DNA of 64,000 nt from Pseudomonas sp. RIT288 (GTDB lineage Bacteria > Pseudomonadota > Gammaproteobacteria > Pseudomonadales > Pseudomonadaceae): NCBI RefSeq assembly GCF_000631985.1, contig NZ_JFYN01000001.1, forward strand, positions 725,908-789,907, in the 5' to 3' direction. Both the position numbers and the translations under genes were made by a program. Shown in pieces: positions 9,491 to 18,272 of the stretch. A model generated the notes under the pieces. It was given only the letters and a program-made list of their open reading frames with translations, ran no database searches and was not told the DNA's origin. The first letter of the stretch is position 1, and the number at the start of each line of letters is the position of its first letter.

Positions 9491-10132
9491 TTAGTTGGCG
9501 GCTGCCTTGTTGGCCGCTCGCTCTTTGGCGACCAGTTGGTCGGCCAGTTGCAGAGCCTGTTCGGCACCACCGGCAGAGCCGATGTCGAAGCGGTATTTAC
9601 CGTTGACGATCATGGTTGGAACGCCGGTGATCTCATACTTCTTGGCCAATTCTTTGGCTTTTACGATCTGACCCTTGATGGCGAAGGAGTTGAAAGTTGC
9701 CAGGAACTTGTCCTTGTCGACGCCTTGGGTGGCGAGGAATTCAGCCATGTCTTGTTGATCGGTCAGCTTCTTGTGTTCTTTCTGAATAGCGTTGAACACG
9801 GCGTTGTGAACCTTGTGCTCGACACCCATCGCTTCCAGGGTCAGGAACATCTGGCCGTGAGCGTCCCATGGGCCGCCGAACATGGCAGGAATGCGTACGA
9901 AGTTGACGTCCTTGGGCAGCTTCTCGACCCAAGGGTTGATCACCGGCTCGAACGCATAGCAATGCGGGCAGCCGTACCAGAACAGCTCCACTACTTCGAT
10001 CTTGCCAGGCTCTGCCACTGGCACCGGGTTAGCCAGTTCGACATAGGGTGCGGCAGGGGCTTCAGCGGCCTGGGCGGTCACGCCGAACAGGCTGGCAGCG
10101 ACGAGGGCGGCGCTGATGATCAGATTACGCAT
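9491..10132 (-). CDS. dsbA: thiol:disulfide interchange protein DsbA
   Basis: 213 aa with a cleavable signal peptide (cut after AQAAEA or nearby). The thioredoxin-type active site CPHC sits in FWYGCPHCYAFEP, and the cis-Pro loop is EITGVPTMIVNG. It introduces disulfides into periplasmic proteins. Likely clients in this window include the CSS-EAL sensor and other secreted proteins. A textbook GGAG lies six bases before the ATG. It sits downstream of two cytochrome c genes but is separated from them by an intrinsic terminator at 10228-10255. Confidence 0.96.
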   Translation of the reverse strand: MRNLIISAALVAASLFGVTAQAAEAPAAPYVELANPVPVAEPGKIEVVELFWYGCPHCYAFEPVINPWVEKLPKDVNFVRIPAMFGGPWDAHGQMFLTLEAMGVEHKVHNAVFNAIQKEHKKLTDQQDMAEFLATQGVDKDKFLATFNSFAIKGQIVKAKELAKKYEITGVPTMIVNGKYRFDIGSAGGAEQALQLADQLVAKERAANKAAAN

Positions 10133-10227
10133 GCTTTACTCCTGGACAATTTTGGTCGCCTCGCGCGACCTGTTTTCAGACAGGTCCTGGCGGGCATGAG
10201 TTCTGTAGTGTAACGGCAGCGGCCACA

Positions 10228-10255
10228 AAAAAGGGCGGCCAAAGCCACCCTTTTT
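10228..10255 (-). terminator. intrinsic terminator after cytochrome c4
   Basis: An interrupted inverted repeat: AAAAAGGG, one mismatch, GGC, loop, GCC, CCCTTTTT. It ends in a T-run on either strand. On the minus strand it would stop transcripts of the cytochrome c genes before dsbA. Confidence 0.75.
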
Positions 10256-10274
10256 ATACTTGCTGCGACGGATT

Positions 10275-10324
10275 AATCGAGCGTTAACATTGCAGGAGAT
10301 GTCCATCGCCGCTAACGCTCGATT
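10275..10324. repeat. inverted repeat downstream of cytochrome c4
   Basis: Perfect 12-bp arms, AATCGAGCGTTA at 10275-10286 and TAACGCTCGATT at 10313-10324, separated by 26 bp. It begins nine bases past the cytochrome c4 stop and precedes the U-tract terminator. It is probably an RNA 3'-end stabiliser; a protein-binding dyad is possible. Confidence 0.55.
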
Positions 10325-10332
10325 CAGGGCAG

Positions 10333-10944
10333 TTAGTGCAGGCCCTGGATGTAGCTGGAGACTGCGGCAATGTCTTCGTCGCTCAGACGCTTGGCGATTG
10401 TCTGCATGGTCATGGTGTCGCCGTCGTTGTTGCGGCCGCCTTCTTCCTTGCGGAAATCGGTCAGTTGCTTGGCGATGTATTGAGCGTGTTGACCACCCAG
10501 ATGCGGGAAGCCGGCGGCGGCGTTGCCGGCGCCATTCGGCGAGTGGCAACCGGTGCAGGCTGGCAGGCCCTTGGCCAGATTACCGCCGCGGAACAGAGCT
10601 TCACCGCGAGCGACGATCTTCGGATCGGCTGCGCCGACGCTGCCTTTCTGGCTGGCGAAATAGGCTGCAATGTCGGACAGATCCTGATCGCTCAGGTTGG
10701 TCAGCAGGCCGGTCATTTCCAGAACCTGACGCTTGCCCGACTTGATGTCGTGCAATTGCTTGGTCAGGTAGCGTTCACCCTGACCTGCCAGTTTCGGGAA
10801 GTTTGGTGCCATGCTGTTGCCGTCCGGGCCATGGCAGGCTCCGCAGACGGCAGCTTTCGCCTGGCCGGCGGCGGCATCACCGGCAGCATGGGCGAAGCCT
10901 GAAATTCCCACGGTCAACAGCAGACTCACGATCAATTTGTTCAT
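10333..10944 (-). CDS. diheme cytochrome c4
   Basis: 203 aa. A signal peptide (about residues 1-20) is followed by two tandem cytochrome c domains with heme motifs CGACH and CTGCH, each with a downstream Met ligand candidate. Two domains of about 90 residues are the hallmark of cytochrome c4. The protein carries electrons in the periplasm towards terminal oxidases, for example the aa3 oxidase encoded at 30-34 kb. The small cytochrome gene lies 32 bp upstream on the same strand, so the two are probably co-transcribed. Confidence 0.93.
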   Translation of the reverse strand: MNKLIVSLLLTVGISGFAHAAGDAAAGQAKAAVCGACHGPDGNSMAPNFPKLAGQGERYLTKQLHDIKSGKRQVLEMTGLLTNLSDQDLSDIAAYFASQKGSVGAADPKIVARGEALFRGGNLAKGLPACTGCHSPNGAGNAAAGFPHLGGQHAQYIAKQLTDFRKEEGGRNNDGDTMTMQTIAKRLSDEDIAAVSSYIQGLH

Positions 10945-10976
10945 CAGCTAATCCAACTACGGCTAAGGGTTAAGAG

Positions 10977-11282
10977 TTATGGACCGGGTTTACTCTCGCT
11001 CATCCAAAGGATGATGGCCTGGTAATCCTCGGCACTGCAGTCCATGCACAAACCACGCGGCGGCATCGCCTTGAAACCCTGGGTCACGTGTTGCACCAGC
11101 GTCTCCATACCTTTCGCCAACCTCGGCGTCCAAGCTGCCTGATCGCCTCTTTCGGGCGCCATGGGTAGTTGGCCGGAATGACAGGCACCACAAACACGGT
11201 TGTACACGGCTTCCGGTTCCTGTGTAGCCTGTGCGCCGTAAAGCGGTATCAGGACTCCGGCAGCCAGCAGCCATTTCGTCAT
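10977..11282 (-). CDS. small monoheme cytochrome c (c5-like)
   Basis: 101 aa. A signal peptide (cut near GAQA) is followed by one heme c motif, CGACH, and an apparent axial Met in FKAMPPRG. Two further cysteines in GLCMDCSAEDY match the CxxC of cytochrome c5-type proteins. It is a periplasmic electron carrier, encoded directly upstream of cytochrome c4. AAGG precedes the ATG. Confidence 0.88.
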   Translation of the reverse strand: MTKWLLAAGVLIPLYGAQATQEPEAVYNRVCGACHSGQLPMAPERGDQAAWTPRLAKGMETLVQHVTQGFKAMPPRGLCMDCSAEDYQAIILWMSESKPGP

Positions 11283-11473
11283 AAAACGACCTTTTCAGGG
11301 TTGAGAGCGTTCTGCGTTCTGATGCGCAATCAAGGTCTTTGGCTCTCGTGAACTTCATCCTTCGCTGGGACAAAGCACACACAAAATCTGCGGCATTATA
11401 TACTGGCGTCACTGAAACGGAAGCGACACCGCGTTCCGCGCCCAATCCCGGCGCCGCCCACATCGGAAATCCC

Positions 11474-12118
11474 ATGCAACTCAAGAATCCCATCCTCGGC
11501 CTGTGCCAACAGTCCACGTTCATGCTCAGTGCCGCCAAAGTCGATCAATGTCCTGACGACGAAGGCTTCGAAGTGGCGTTCGCCGGTCGTTCCAACGCCG
11601 GTAAATCCAGCGCACTGAACACCCTGACTCACGCCAGTCTGGCGCGCACCTCGAAAACTCCGGGTCGCACACAGCTGTTGAACTTCTTCAAGCTAGACGA
11701 TGAAAGGCGTCTGGTCGACCTGCCGGGCTACGGTTATGCAAAAGTACCGATTCCGCTCAAGCAACACTGGCAGCGTCACCTTGAGGCTTACCTCGGTGGC
11801 CGCGAGAGTTTGAAGGGTTTGATTCTGATGATGGACATCCGTCATCCAATGACCGACTTCGACCTGCTGATGCTCGACTGGGCAGTTGCCGCCGGCATGC
11901 CGATGCACATCCTGCTGACCAAGGCCGACAAGCTGACCTATGGCGCCGCCAAGAACACGCTGCTGAAGGTGCAGTCGGAGATCCGCAAGGGCTGGGGTGA
12001 TCTGGTGACGATCCAGCTGTTCTCGGCGCCGAAACGCATGGGCCTGGAAGAGGCCTACACTGTGCTGGCGGGCTGGATGGAACTGGCAGACAAAGGCGCT
12101 GAAGCGACAGCTGAATAA
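11474..12118 (+). CDS. engB: ribosome biogenesis GTPase EngB/YihA
   Basis: 214 aa. The G motifs are complete: G1 [10 protein letters not shown]3 DLPGYGY, G4 TKAD, and an SAPKRMG stretch at the G5 position. EngB is a TrmE-Era-class GTPase needed for 50S subunit assembly. The frame stays open upstream to 11339, but conservation starts at MQLKNPILG (11474), giving the family's normal length. It converges on polA with a sRNA gene between them, the same arrangement as polA-spf-yihA in E. coli. Confidence 0.94.
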   Translation: MQLKNPILGLCQQSTFMLSAAKVDQCPDDEGFEVAFAGRSNAGKSSALNTLTHASLARTSKTPGRTQLLNFFKLDDERRLVDLPGYGYAKVPIPLKQHWQRHLEAYLGGRESLKGLILMMDIRHPMTDFDLLMLDWAVAAGMPMHILLTKADKLTYGAAKNTLLKVQSEIRKGWGDLVTIQLFSAPKRMGLEEAYTVLAGWMELADKGAEATAE

Positions 12119-12144
12119 GAAATTTTCAAAACTGTCTGTGGTGC

Positions 12145-12234
12145 TGCCAGGCAAGGCAAAAGTGCTGGTAAAAAGCGGAGTTTAGGGAGCCTGAATGAGC
12201 ACTTTTAACTGCGCCTTTAACGCAGCCTGGCGGC
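12145..12234. repeat. nested inverted-repeat element after engB
   Basis: A compact element just after engB with nested arms: GCCAGGC (12146-12152) with GCCTGGC (12225-12231), and AAAAGTGCT (12158-12166) with AGCACTTTT (12198-12206). The centre contains AAAGCGGAGTTTA. There is no obvious U-tract at its end. I have the impression that related sequences recur in Pseudomonas intergenic regions, but cannot test that here. It may act as the engB 3' end. Confidence 0.45.
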
Positions 12235-12254
12235 GCCACAGCCAGATTTGAGGC

Positions 12255-12385
12255 AAAAAAAGCCCCGGACTTCGTTTGGGGAGGGAGAAGTTCCGGGGTT
12301 CAAGTTCCGAACCGCTAGGGCGGGGTTCAGATATCTGCCAACACTTAACACAACATAGGAGCATCGAAGGGCTTCACCAGCCATT
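12255..12385 (-). ncRNA. ersA: ErsA-like (Spot 42-position) small RNA
   Basis: On the minus strand, between the convergent engB and polA genes, a candidate transcript of about 131 nt ends in a strong intrinsic terminator. The stem is CCCCGGA plus CTTC pairing with GAAG plus TCCGGGG (12261-12300), with a C-rich loop (TCCCTCCCC) and seven Ts (12255-12261). The position is that of ErsA in P. aeruginosa (about 132 nt, sigma22-dependent, base-pairs with algC and other mRNAs) and of Spot 42 in enterobacteria. The C-rich loop could serve as an anti-Shine-Dalgarno seed. The 5' end is inferred from the promoter at 12392-12420. Location and terminator are strong evidence; the exact ends are inference. 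Confidence 0.75.
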
Positions 12386-12391
12386 CAGTAT

Positions 12392-12420
12392 CTCTGAGTA
12401 GTGAGTCGTCAGATTAGTTC
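12392..12420 (-). promoter_or_regulatory. sigma22 (AlgU)-like promoter of the sRNA
   Basis: On the minus strand, GAACTA (12415-12420) is followed after 17 bp by TCAGAG (12392-12397). This resembles the AlgU/RpoE pattern GAACTT-N16/17-TCTGA. It would start transcription near 12385, matching the ErsA length known from P. aeruginosa. Confidence 0.5.
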
Positions 12421-12480
12421 AGATTTTTTTCAAAAAGCTTTGGAATAACCGCAAGCGCGTTTCGAAATAAGCGCGTTTCC

Positions 12481-12515
12481 GGCGTTTGCCGCGACAGTGT
12501 GTCGCGGCAAACGCC
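12481..12515. terminator. perfect 15-bp hairpin after polA
   Basis: GGCGTTTGCCGCGAC at 12481-12495 and its exact complement at 12501-12515 flank a 5-nt loop. It begins 13 bases beyond the polA stop. There is no T-run, so it is either a factor-assisted 3' end or a stabiliser separating polA from the sRNA promoter. Confidence 0.55.
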
Positions 12516-12528
12516 CGTGCCAGACGCC

Positions 12529-15333
12529 TTAGTGCGCCTCATCCCAGTTGTTGCCGACGCCAACTTCCACCAGCAGCGGCACGTCCAGTTTCGCCGCTTC
12601 GCTCATGTGCAGGCGGATTTCCTGGCTCACCTGTTCAACCAGATCCTCGCGAACCTCCAGCACCAGTTCGTCGTGCACTTGCAGGATGACTTTGGCATCC
12701 AGCCCCGAAGATGCCAGCCAGTTATCCACCGCCACCATGGCTTTCTTGATGATGTCCGCGGCGGTGCCTTGCATCGGCGCGTTGATCGCCGTGCGTTCGG
12801 CGGCGGCGCGCTCCTGCGGTTTATTGGAGTTGATTTCCGGCAGGTACAGGCGACGACCGAAGAAGGTTTCGACGTAACCCTGATCCGCCGCCTGGGCGCG
12901 GGTGCGGTCCATGTATTCGCGCACACCCGGATAACGGGCGAAGTAGGTGTCGATGTAGGCCTTGGCGGTCTTGGTGTCGACGCCGATGTCCTTGCCGAGT
13001 TTCTGCGCGCCCATGCCGTAGATCAGACCGAAGTTGATCGCCTTGGCACCACGGCGCTGGTCGGAAGTCACTTCGTTCAGCTCGACCTTGAACACTTCAG
13101 CGGCGGTCGCGGTGTGCACGTCCAGATTGTTGCGGAAGGCATTCATCAGGCCTTCGTCCTTGGACAAGTGGGCCATGATCCGCAGTTCGATCTGCGAATA
13201 GTCCGCCGCCAGCAGTTTGTAGCCTTTGGGCGCGACGAACGCCTGACGGATACGGCGGCCTTCAGCGGTACGCACCGGAATGTTCTGCAGGTTCGGATCA
13301 CTGGAAGACAAGCGCCCGGTCGATGCCACGGCCTGGTGGTACGAGGTGTGGATACGCCCGGTGCGCGGGTTGATCTGCTCCGGCAAACGGTCGGTGTAGG
13401 TGCTTTTCAACTTGCTCATGGAACGGTGTTCCATCAGCACTTTCGGCAAACGGTGATCATCCTCAGCCAGTTTCGCCAGCACTTCCTCGGCGGTCGATGG
13501 CTGACCCTTGGCGGTTTTCTTCAGCACCGGCAGGCCGAGCTTTTCGTAGAGAATCACGCCCAACTGCTTGGGCGAGCCGAGGTTGAATTCTTCCCCGGCG
13601 ATCTCGAACGCTTCGCGCTCCAGCGCGACCATCTTGTTGCCCAACTCGATGCTCTGGATGCCGAGCAGTTCGGCGTCGACGAACGCGCCCTGACGCTCGA
13701 TGCGCGCCAGCACCGGCACCAGCGGGATCTCGATGTCGGTCAGGACGCTGGCCAGGCTCGGGATCGCGCTGAGTTTTTCGAACAGGGTCTGGTGCAGGCG
13801 CAGGGTGATGTCGGCGTCTTCTGCGGCGTACGGGCCGGCCTGCTCCAGGGCGATCTGGTCGAAGGTCAGCTGCTTGGCGCCTTTGCCGGCGATGTCCTGG
13901 AAGCTCACGGTGGTGTGATCCAGGTATTTCTGGGCGAGGCTGTCCATGTCGTGGCGGGTGGCGGTGGAGTTGAGCACGTAGGACTCAAGCATGGTGTCGA
14001 AGGCGATCCCGCGCACGTTGATGCCTTGGCTCTGATCGCCGCCGATGGCGCAGTTGGCCAGAATGTTCATGTCGAACTTGGCGTGCTGGCCGACCTTGAG
14101 TTTGTTCGGGTCTTCCAGGATCGGCTTCAGCGCGCGCAGCACGGTGTCGCGATCCAGTTGCTCGGGCACACCGATGTAGGAATGGGTCAGCGGGATGTAC
14201 GCCGCTTCGTTGGCCTGCACCGCGAACGACAGGCCGACCAGTTGTGCCTGTTGCGCGTCGATGCCGGTGGTTTCGGTGTCGAAGGCGAACAGCCTGGCGT
14301 TGTTCAGTTTCTCCAGCCAGACGTCGAAACGCGCCTGATCAAGGATGGTTTCATACGCTGCTTCGGTCGGAGCGGCAGGGGCTTCTTCTGCGGGGGCGCT
14401 GAACAGATCGCCAGCCGGCGCAGGTTCGGTGGCAGCGCTCAGTTCCTGGCGCTTGGCGTCACGATCGAGATCATTCAGCCAGCTCTTGAATTCCAGCAGG
14501 GTGTACAGCTCGTAGAGCCTGGCCGGATCTTCCGCGCCCATTTGCAGGTCATCGAGGCCGATGTCCAGCGGCACGTCGACCTTGATGGTCGCCAGTTGAT
14601 AGGAAAGGAAGGCCATCTCCTTGTGCTCTTCGAGCTTGGCCGGCAGGGTCTTGGCTCCGCGAATCGGCAGGGTCGGCACGATGTCGAGGTTTGCGTACAA
14701 CTCGGTGAGGCCGCCATTGACGCCCACCAGCAGGCCGGACGCGGTCTTCGGGCCGATGCCGGGAACCCCCGGGATGTTGTCGGAAGAATCGCCCATCAGT
14801 GCCAGATAATCGATGATCTGTTCCGGTGCGACGCCGAACTTCTCCTTCACGCCCTCCACGTCCATCGAGCTACCGGACATGGTGTTGACCAAGGTAATGT
14901 GGCCGTCGACCAGTTGCGCCATGTCCTTGTCGCCGGTCGAGATGATCACTGGGCGATCCGCCGCCGCGCTGCTGCGCGCCAGGGTACCGATCACGTCGTC
15001 AGCTTCGACGCCTTCCACGCACAGCAGCGGGAAGCCGAGAGCGATCACGCTCTGGTGCAGCGGTTCGATCTGCACGCGCATGTCGTCGGGCATGCTTGGG
15101 CGATTGGCCTTGTATTCGGCGTACATCTCATCGCGAAACGTCCCGCCCTTGGCGTCGAAGACCACGGCGAACGGGCTGTCCGGGTACTGCTTGCGCAGAC
15201 TCTTGAGCATGTTCAGCACACCTTTGACTGCGCCGGTCGGCAGGCCTTTGGAGGTGGTCAGCGGAGGCAGTGCGTGGAAAGCGCGGTACAGGTAAGACGA
15301 ACCGTCCACCAGGACGAGGGGGGCTTGGCTCAT
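12529..15333 (-). CDS. polA: DNA polymerase I
   Basis: 934 aa with all three classic domains. The N-terminal 5'-nuclease has GDKDMAQLV and [14 protein letters not shown]. The proofreading exonuclease has an intact FAFDTETTG Exo I motif. The polymerase has motif A DYSQIELR, motif [15 protein letters not shown] and motif [11 protein letters not shown]. It performs Okazaki-fragment maturation and repair synthesis. The ATG at 15333 ([13 protein letters not shown]) is preferred to an in-frame TTG four codons upstream. Confidence 0.98.
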   Translation of the reverse strand: MSQAPLVLVDGSSYLYRAFHALPPLTTSKGLPTGAVKGVLNMLKSLRKQYPDSPFAVVFDAKGGTFRDEMYAEYKANRPSMPDDMRVQIEPLHQSVIALGFPLLCVEGVEADDVIGTLARSSAAADRPVIISTGDKDMAQLVDGHITLVNTMSGSSMDVEGVKEKFGVAPEQIIDYLALMGDSSDNIPGVPGIGPKTASGLLVGVNGGLTELYANLDIVPTLPIRGAKTLPAKLEEHKEMAFLSYQLATIKVDVPLDIGLDDLQMGAEDPARLYELYTLLEFKSWLNDLDRDAKRQELSAATEPAPAGDLFSAPAEEAPAAPTEAAYETILDQARFDVWLEKLNNARLFAFDTETTGIDAQQAQLVGLSFAVQANEAAYIPLTHSYIGVPEQLDRDTVLRALKPILEDPNKLKVGQHAKFDMNILANCAIGGDQSQGINVRGIAFDTMLESYVLNSTATRHDMDSLAQKYLDHTTVSFQDIAGKGAKQLTFDQIALEQAGPYAAEDADITLRLHQTLFEKLSAIPSLASVLTDIEIPLVPVLARIERQGAFVDAELLGIQSIELGNKMVALEREAFEIAGEEFNLGSPKQLGVILYEKLGLPVLKKTAKGQPSTAEEVLAKLAEDDHRLPKVLMEHRSMSKLKSTYTDRLPEQINPRTGRIHTSYHQAVASTGRLSSSDPNLQNIPVRTAEGRRIRQAFVAPKGYKLLAADYSQIELRIMAHLSKDEGLMNAFRNNLDVHTATAAEVFKVELNEVTSDQRRGAKAINFGLIYGMGAQKLGKDIGVDTKTAKAYIDTYFARYPGVREYMDRTRAQAADQGYVETFFGRRLYLPEINSNKPQERAAAERTAINAPMQGTAADIIKKAMVAVDNWLASSGLDAKVILQVHDELVLEVREDLVEQVSQEIRLHMSEAAKLDVPLLVEVGVGNNWDEAH

Positions 15334-15407
15334 GAGCAGAATCAACCTTTTCGGCGGGCCCGGCGCTAGAATAGCGGGACCGTTGACGACAAAGGGACAA
15401 GGTTATC

Positions 15408-15704
15408 ATGCGTACGTTAAATCGCTTGCTGCTGGTCGGTTTGATTGCTGCCTCACCATTGGCCGCGATGGCGGCGGATGATGCGCCGTCAAAGGAGCCG
15501 GAAGTTACCATTAACACGCACACCGAAGGCGACAAGGTCATTCAGGAATACAGTCGCAGTGGCTTCGTCTATGCCATCAAGGTCACGCCGAAGGGCGGCA
15601 AACCGTACTTCCTGGTGCGCGCCGATGGTTCGGACGCGAACTATATCCGTTCCGACCAGCCGGATATGCTGATTCCGTCGTGGGAAATCTTTACCTGGAA
15701 GTAA
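15408..15704 (+). CDS. DUF2782 periplasmic protein
   Basis: 98 aa. A signal peptide (cut after AAMAA) is followed by a compact domain containing EVTINTHTEGD, FVYAIKVTPKGGKPYFLV and IPSWEIF, diagnostic of DUF2782. No function is established for the family. It is divergent from polA, with a 74-bp gap, and lies 61 bp upstream of thrB, probably in one transcript. Confidence 0.85.
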   Translation: MRTLNRLLLVGLIAASPLAAMAADDAPSKEPEVTINTHTEGDKVIQEYSRSGFVYAIKVTPKGGKPYFLVRADGSDANYIRSDQPDMLIPSWEIFTWK

Positions 15705-15765
15705 GATTCCCGACTTTTAATCGGCGCCGCTTGATCGCGGCGCCCGAACTGAGCAGTTTTTAACC

Positions 15766-16719
15766 ATGTCTGTGTTCACCCCCCTGGCTCGGCCCGAGCT
15801 GGAAACCTTTCTCGCCCCTTACGGGCTCGGCCGTCTGCTTGATTTCCAGGGGATCGCCGCCGGCAGCGAAAACACCAATTTCTTCATCAGCCTGGAACAG
15901 GGCGAATTCGTGCTGACCCTGGTCGAGCGCGGCCCGGTGCAGGAAATGCCGTTCTTCATCGACCTGCTCGACGTACTGCACGAGGCCGATCTGCCGGTGC
16001 CCTACGCGCTGCGCACCACTGACGGCGTGGCCCTGCGTGAACTGAAGGGTAAACCGGCATTGCTCCAGCCGCGCCTGTCCGGCAAGCACATCAAAGTTGC
16101 CAACGCCCAGCATTGCGCGCAGGTCGGCGAGTTGCAGGCGCATCTGCACCTGGCGACCCAGGGCGAGCGCATGATCAAGCGCAAGACCGATCGTGGCCTG
16201 GACTGGATGCTGGAGGAGGGCAACGAGTTTCTCACGCACCTGAGCAACGAGCCGCGTGCGCTGCTGCACAAGGCGCTGGAAGAAATCACCCTGCAGAAAG
16301 ACAAAATTCTCGCGCTGCCACGGGCCAACATTCACGCCGATCTGTTCCGCGATAACGCGATGTTCGAAGGCACGCATCTGACCGGGTTGATCGACTTTTA
16401 CAATGCCTGCTCGGGGCCGATGCTCTATGACGTGGCGATTGCCTTGAATGACTGGTGTTCGGACGAGGAAGGCTTGATTGACGGGCCGCGTGCCCGCGCT
16501 TTCCTCGGTGCCTATGCGGCGCTGCGTCCGTTCACTGCCGCTGAAGCTGAACTCTGGCCGACCATGCTGCGCGTGGCCTGTGTGCGGTTCTGGCTGTCGC
16601 GGTTGATCGCCGCCGAGCAATTTGCCGGGCAGGACGTGCTGATTCACGATCCACGGGAATTTGAGTTGCGGCTGGCGCAGCGGCAGCAGGTGCATACACC
16701 GCTGCCTTTCGCTCTTTAA
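15766..16719 (+). CDS. thrB: homoserine kinase (APH-fold ThrB)
   Basis: 317 aa. The aminoglycoside-phosphotransferase fold is shown by the catalytic Brenner motif IHADLFRDN and the metal-binding GLIDFYNA. This is the pseudomonad type of homoserine kinase, unrelated to the GHMP-type ThrB of enterobacteria. It phosphorylates L-homoserine on the way to threonine. Its start follows the DUF2782 gene, and it is followed within 5 bp by a REP hairpin that can act as terminator. Confidence 0.92.
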   Translation: MSVFTPLARPELETFLAPYGLGRLLDFQGIAAGSENTNFFISLEQGEFVLTLVERGPVQEMPFFIDLLDVLHEADLPVPYALRTTDGVALRELKGKPALLQPRLSGKHIKVANAQHCAQVGELQAHLHLATQGERMIKRKTDRGLDWMLEEGNEFLTHLSNEPRALLHKALEEITLQKDKILALPRANIHADLFRDNAMFEGTHLTGLIDFYNACSGPMLYDVAIALNDWCSDEEGLIDGPRARAFLGAYAALRPFTAAEAELWPTMLRVACVRFWLSRLIAAEQFAGQDVLIHDPREFELRLAQRQQVHTPLPFAL

Positions 16720-16723
16720 GATC

Positions 16724-16798
16724 AAAAGATCGCAGCCTTCGGCAGCTCCTACAGGGGATCACCATGTAGGAGCCTGCCGAAGGCTGCGATCTTTTTTT
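16724..16798. repeat. REP-type inverted repeat (GATCGCAGCC family)
   Basis: The left arm (16724-16753) and the near-complementary right arm (16765-16798, with one extra base) share cores GATCGCAGCC and AGCTCCTACA. The element lies between the convergent thrB and znuA genes and ends in seven Ts on the plus strand, so it doubles as a terminator. Confidence 0.85.
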
Positions 16799-16802
16799 GG
16801 GG

Positions 16803-17732
16803 TTACAACGATTCCAGGCACCCGGCCAGATCGTTGCCCAGCTTCTCCAGCACCTGCTCATACCCCTGAGCGGTCGCCGGCGTATAGCCGCCCAGCGCAT
16901 CCAGCTCCGCCAGTTTCACTGGCAGACCCGCTACCAGCGTTTCCGCCAGGCGTGGACGCAGCGGCGGTTCGCTGAACACACAGGTCTTGCCCACTTCCTG
17001 CAGGCGCTTGCGCATCGCGGCGACATGCTGCGCGCCAGGCTGCACTTCGGCGGCCACGCTGAACACGCCGGTGTGCTTCAGGCCGTACGCGTCCTCGAAG
17101 TAGTCGAAGGCTTCGTGGAATACGAAATACGGCTTGCCTTCAACGCTGGCCAGACGCTGCTTCAGCCGCGCATCCAGCGCATCGAGACGTGCGTCGAAGG
17201 CCTTGGCGTTGCTCTGATAGCGTTCGGCGTTGGCCGGATCGGCAGCGCTGAGATCCGTGGCCATCTTGTCGGCGATCACCCGCGCATTCACCGGCGATAG
17301 CCACAAATGCGCGTCCAGCGTGCCCGGGCGATGATCGTGATCATGCTCGTCGGCTTCTTCGGCGTGGGAGTGGCTGTCTTCGGCGAAGCGGCGCAACTTC
17401 ATGCCCGGCAGGTCCTGCACGGCGACGCTCGGCAGCGTACGACCGTTCAGCACGCGTGGCAGGAAGCCTTCCATGTCCGGGCCGATCCAGTACAGCAGAT
17501 CCACCGATTGCACCTTGCGCACGTCGGACGGGCGCAGCGCGTAGTTATGCGGCGAAGCGCCCGGCGGCAGCAGCACTTCCGGGATGGCCACTCCGTCCTG
17601 TACGGCCGCCGCAATCAACTGCAGCGGTTTGATGCTGGTGAGAACCTTGACCTCGGCCTGAGCCGAACCGATCAGCAGAAAACTGCCGACAAAAGCCACA
17701 AAAACAGAAAAAAGTCGGGACACGATGACCAC
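16803..17732 (-). CDS. znuA: zinc-binding periplasmic protein ZnuA
   Basis: 309 aa. A signal peptide ends at GSAQA. The mature protein is a cluster A-I metal-binding protein: His in ASPHNYALRPSD, the acidic His-rich loop SHSHAEEADEHDHDH, His in LDAHLWLSP and His in FHEAFDYF. It delivers Zn(II) to ZnuBC. Two in-frame GTG starts are possible (17732 and 17723). No Shine-Dalgarno favours either, and the shorter form starts at SRLFSVF. It is divergent from zur-znuC-znuB across a 57-bp gap that holds a candidate Zur box, so zinc-repressed expression is expected. Confidence 0.93.
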   Translation of the reverse strand: MVIVSRLFSVFVAFVGSFLLIGSAQAEVKVLTSIKPLQLIAAAVQDGVAIPEVLLPPGASPHNYALRPSDVRKVQSVDLLYWIGPDMEGFLPRVLNGRTLPSVAVQDLPGMKLRRFAEDSHSHAEEADEHDHDHRPGTLDAHLWLSPVNARVIADKMATDLSAADPANAERYQSNAKAFDARLDALDARLKQRLASVEGKPYFVFHEAFDYFEDAYGLKHTGVFSVAAEVQPGAQHVAAMRKRLQEVGKTCVFSEPPLRPRLAETLVAGLPVKLAELDALGGYTPATAQGYEQVLEKLGNDLAGCLESL

Positions 17733-17750
17733 TCAAGGAGGCGAGAACGG

Positions 17751-17763
17751 GTAACATAATAAC
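17751..17763. promoter_or_regulatory. candidate Zur box
   Basis: On the minus strand the sequence reads GTTATTATGTTAC, matching the palindromic Zur-type pattern GTTATAATATAAC at 10 of 13 positions. It lies between the divergent znuA and zur genes, close enough to both starts to repress both. Confidence 0.5.
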
Positions 17764-17789
17764 GTCTCTATCAAAACTCGTCGCCGCCC

Positions 17790-18272
17790 ATGCCTATTAC
17801 ACCGATCGCCAGCCGTCCCCACGACCACTCTCATTGCGTGCATAGCGCACTGACCGAGGCCGATACCTTGTGCGCCCAGAAAGGCCTGCGCCTGACTGCG
17901 CTGCGTCGGCGGGTGCTGGAACTGGTGTGGCAGAGCCACAAGCCACTGGGCGCCTACGACATTCTCGCGGTACTGAGTGAGCAGGACGGTCGTCGCGCCG
18001 CGCCGCCGACCGTATACCGCGCGCTGGATTTCCTGCTGGAAAACGGCCTGGTGCACCGCATCTCCTCGCTCAACGCTTTCGTCGGTTGTGTGCATCCCGA
18101 GCATGCGCATCAGGGCCAGTTTCTGATCTGCCGCGAGTGTCACGCCGCCATCGAGCTGGAACAGAAAGCCATCAGCGACGCGATCATCCACAGCGCCAAG
18201 GATGTCGGTTTCATCGTCGAAGCGCAGACCGTCGAAGTGGTCGGCCTGTGCTCCGGTTGCCAGGGGGCTTGA
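17790..18272 (+). CDS. zur: Fur-family zinc regulator Zur (Np20)
   Basis: 160 aa. Winged-helix DNA-binding domain (about 30-95, [13 protein letters not shown] and [12 protein letters not shown]) and a dimerisation/zinc domain. Structural zinc cysteines are present as CRECH and CSGC. Regulatory ligands include the HPEHAHQG region. It represses zinc uptake genes when zinc is plentiful. Gene order znuA / zur-znuC-znuB identifies it as Np20/Zur rather than Fur. Its TGA overlaps the znuC ATG by one base. Confidence 0.93.
   Translation: MPITPIASRPHDHSHCVHSALTEADTLCAQKGLRLTALRRRVLELVWQSHKPLGAYDILAVLSEQDGRRAAPPTVYRALDFLLENGLVHRISSLNAFVGCVHPEHAHQGQFLICRECHAAIELEQKAISDAIIHSAKDVGFIVEAQTVEVVGLCSGCQGA

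Noticed and set aside
12499..15369. 956-codon open frame antisense to polA
   Set aside because: PolA on the other strand has every expected motif. The antisense frame is a by-product of high-GC codon use, with no family resemblance.
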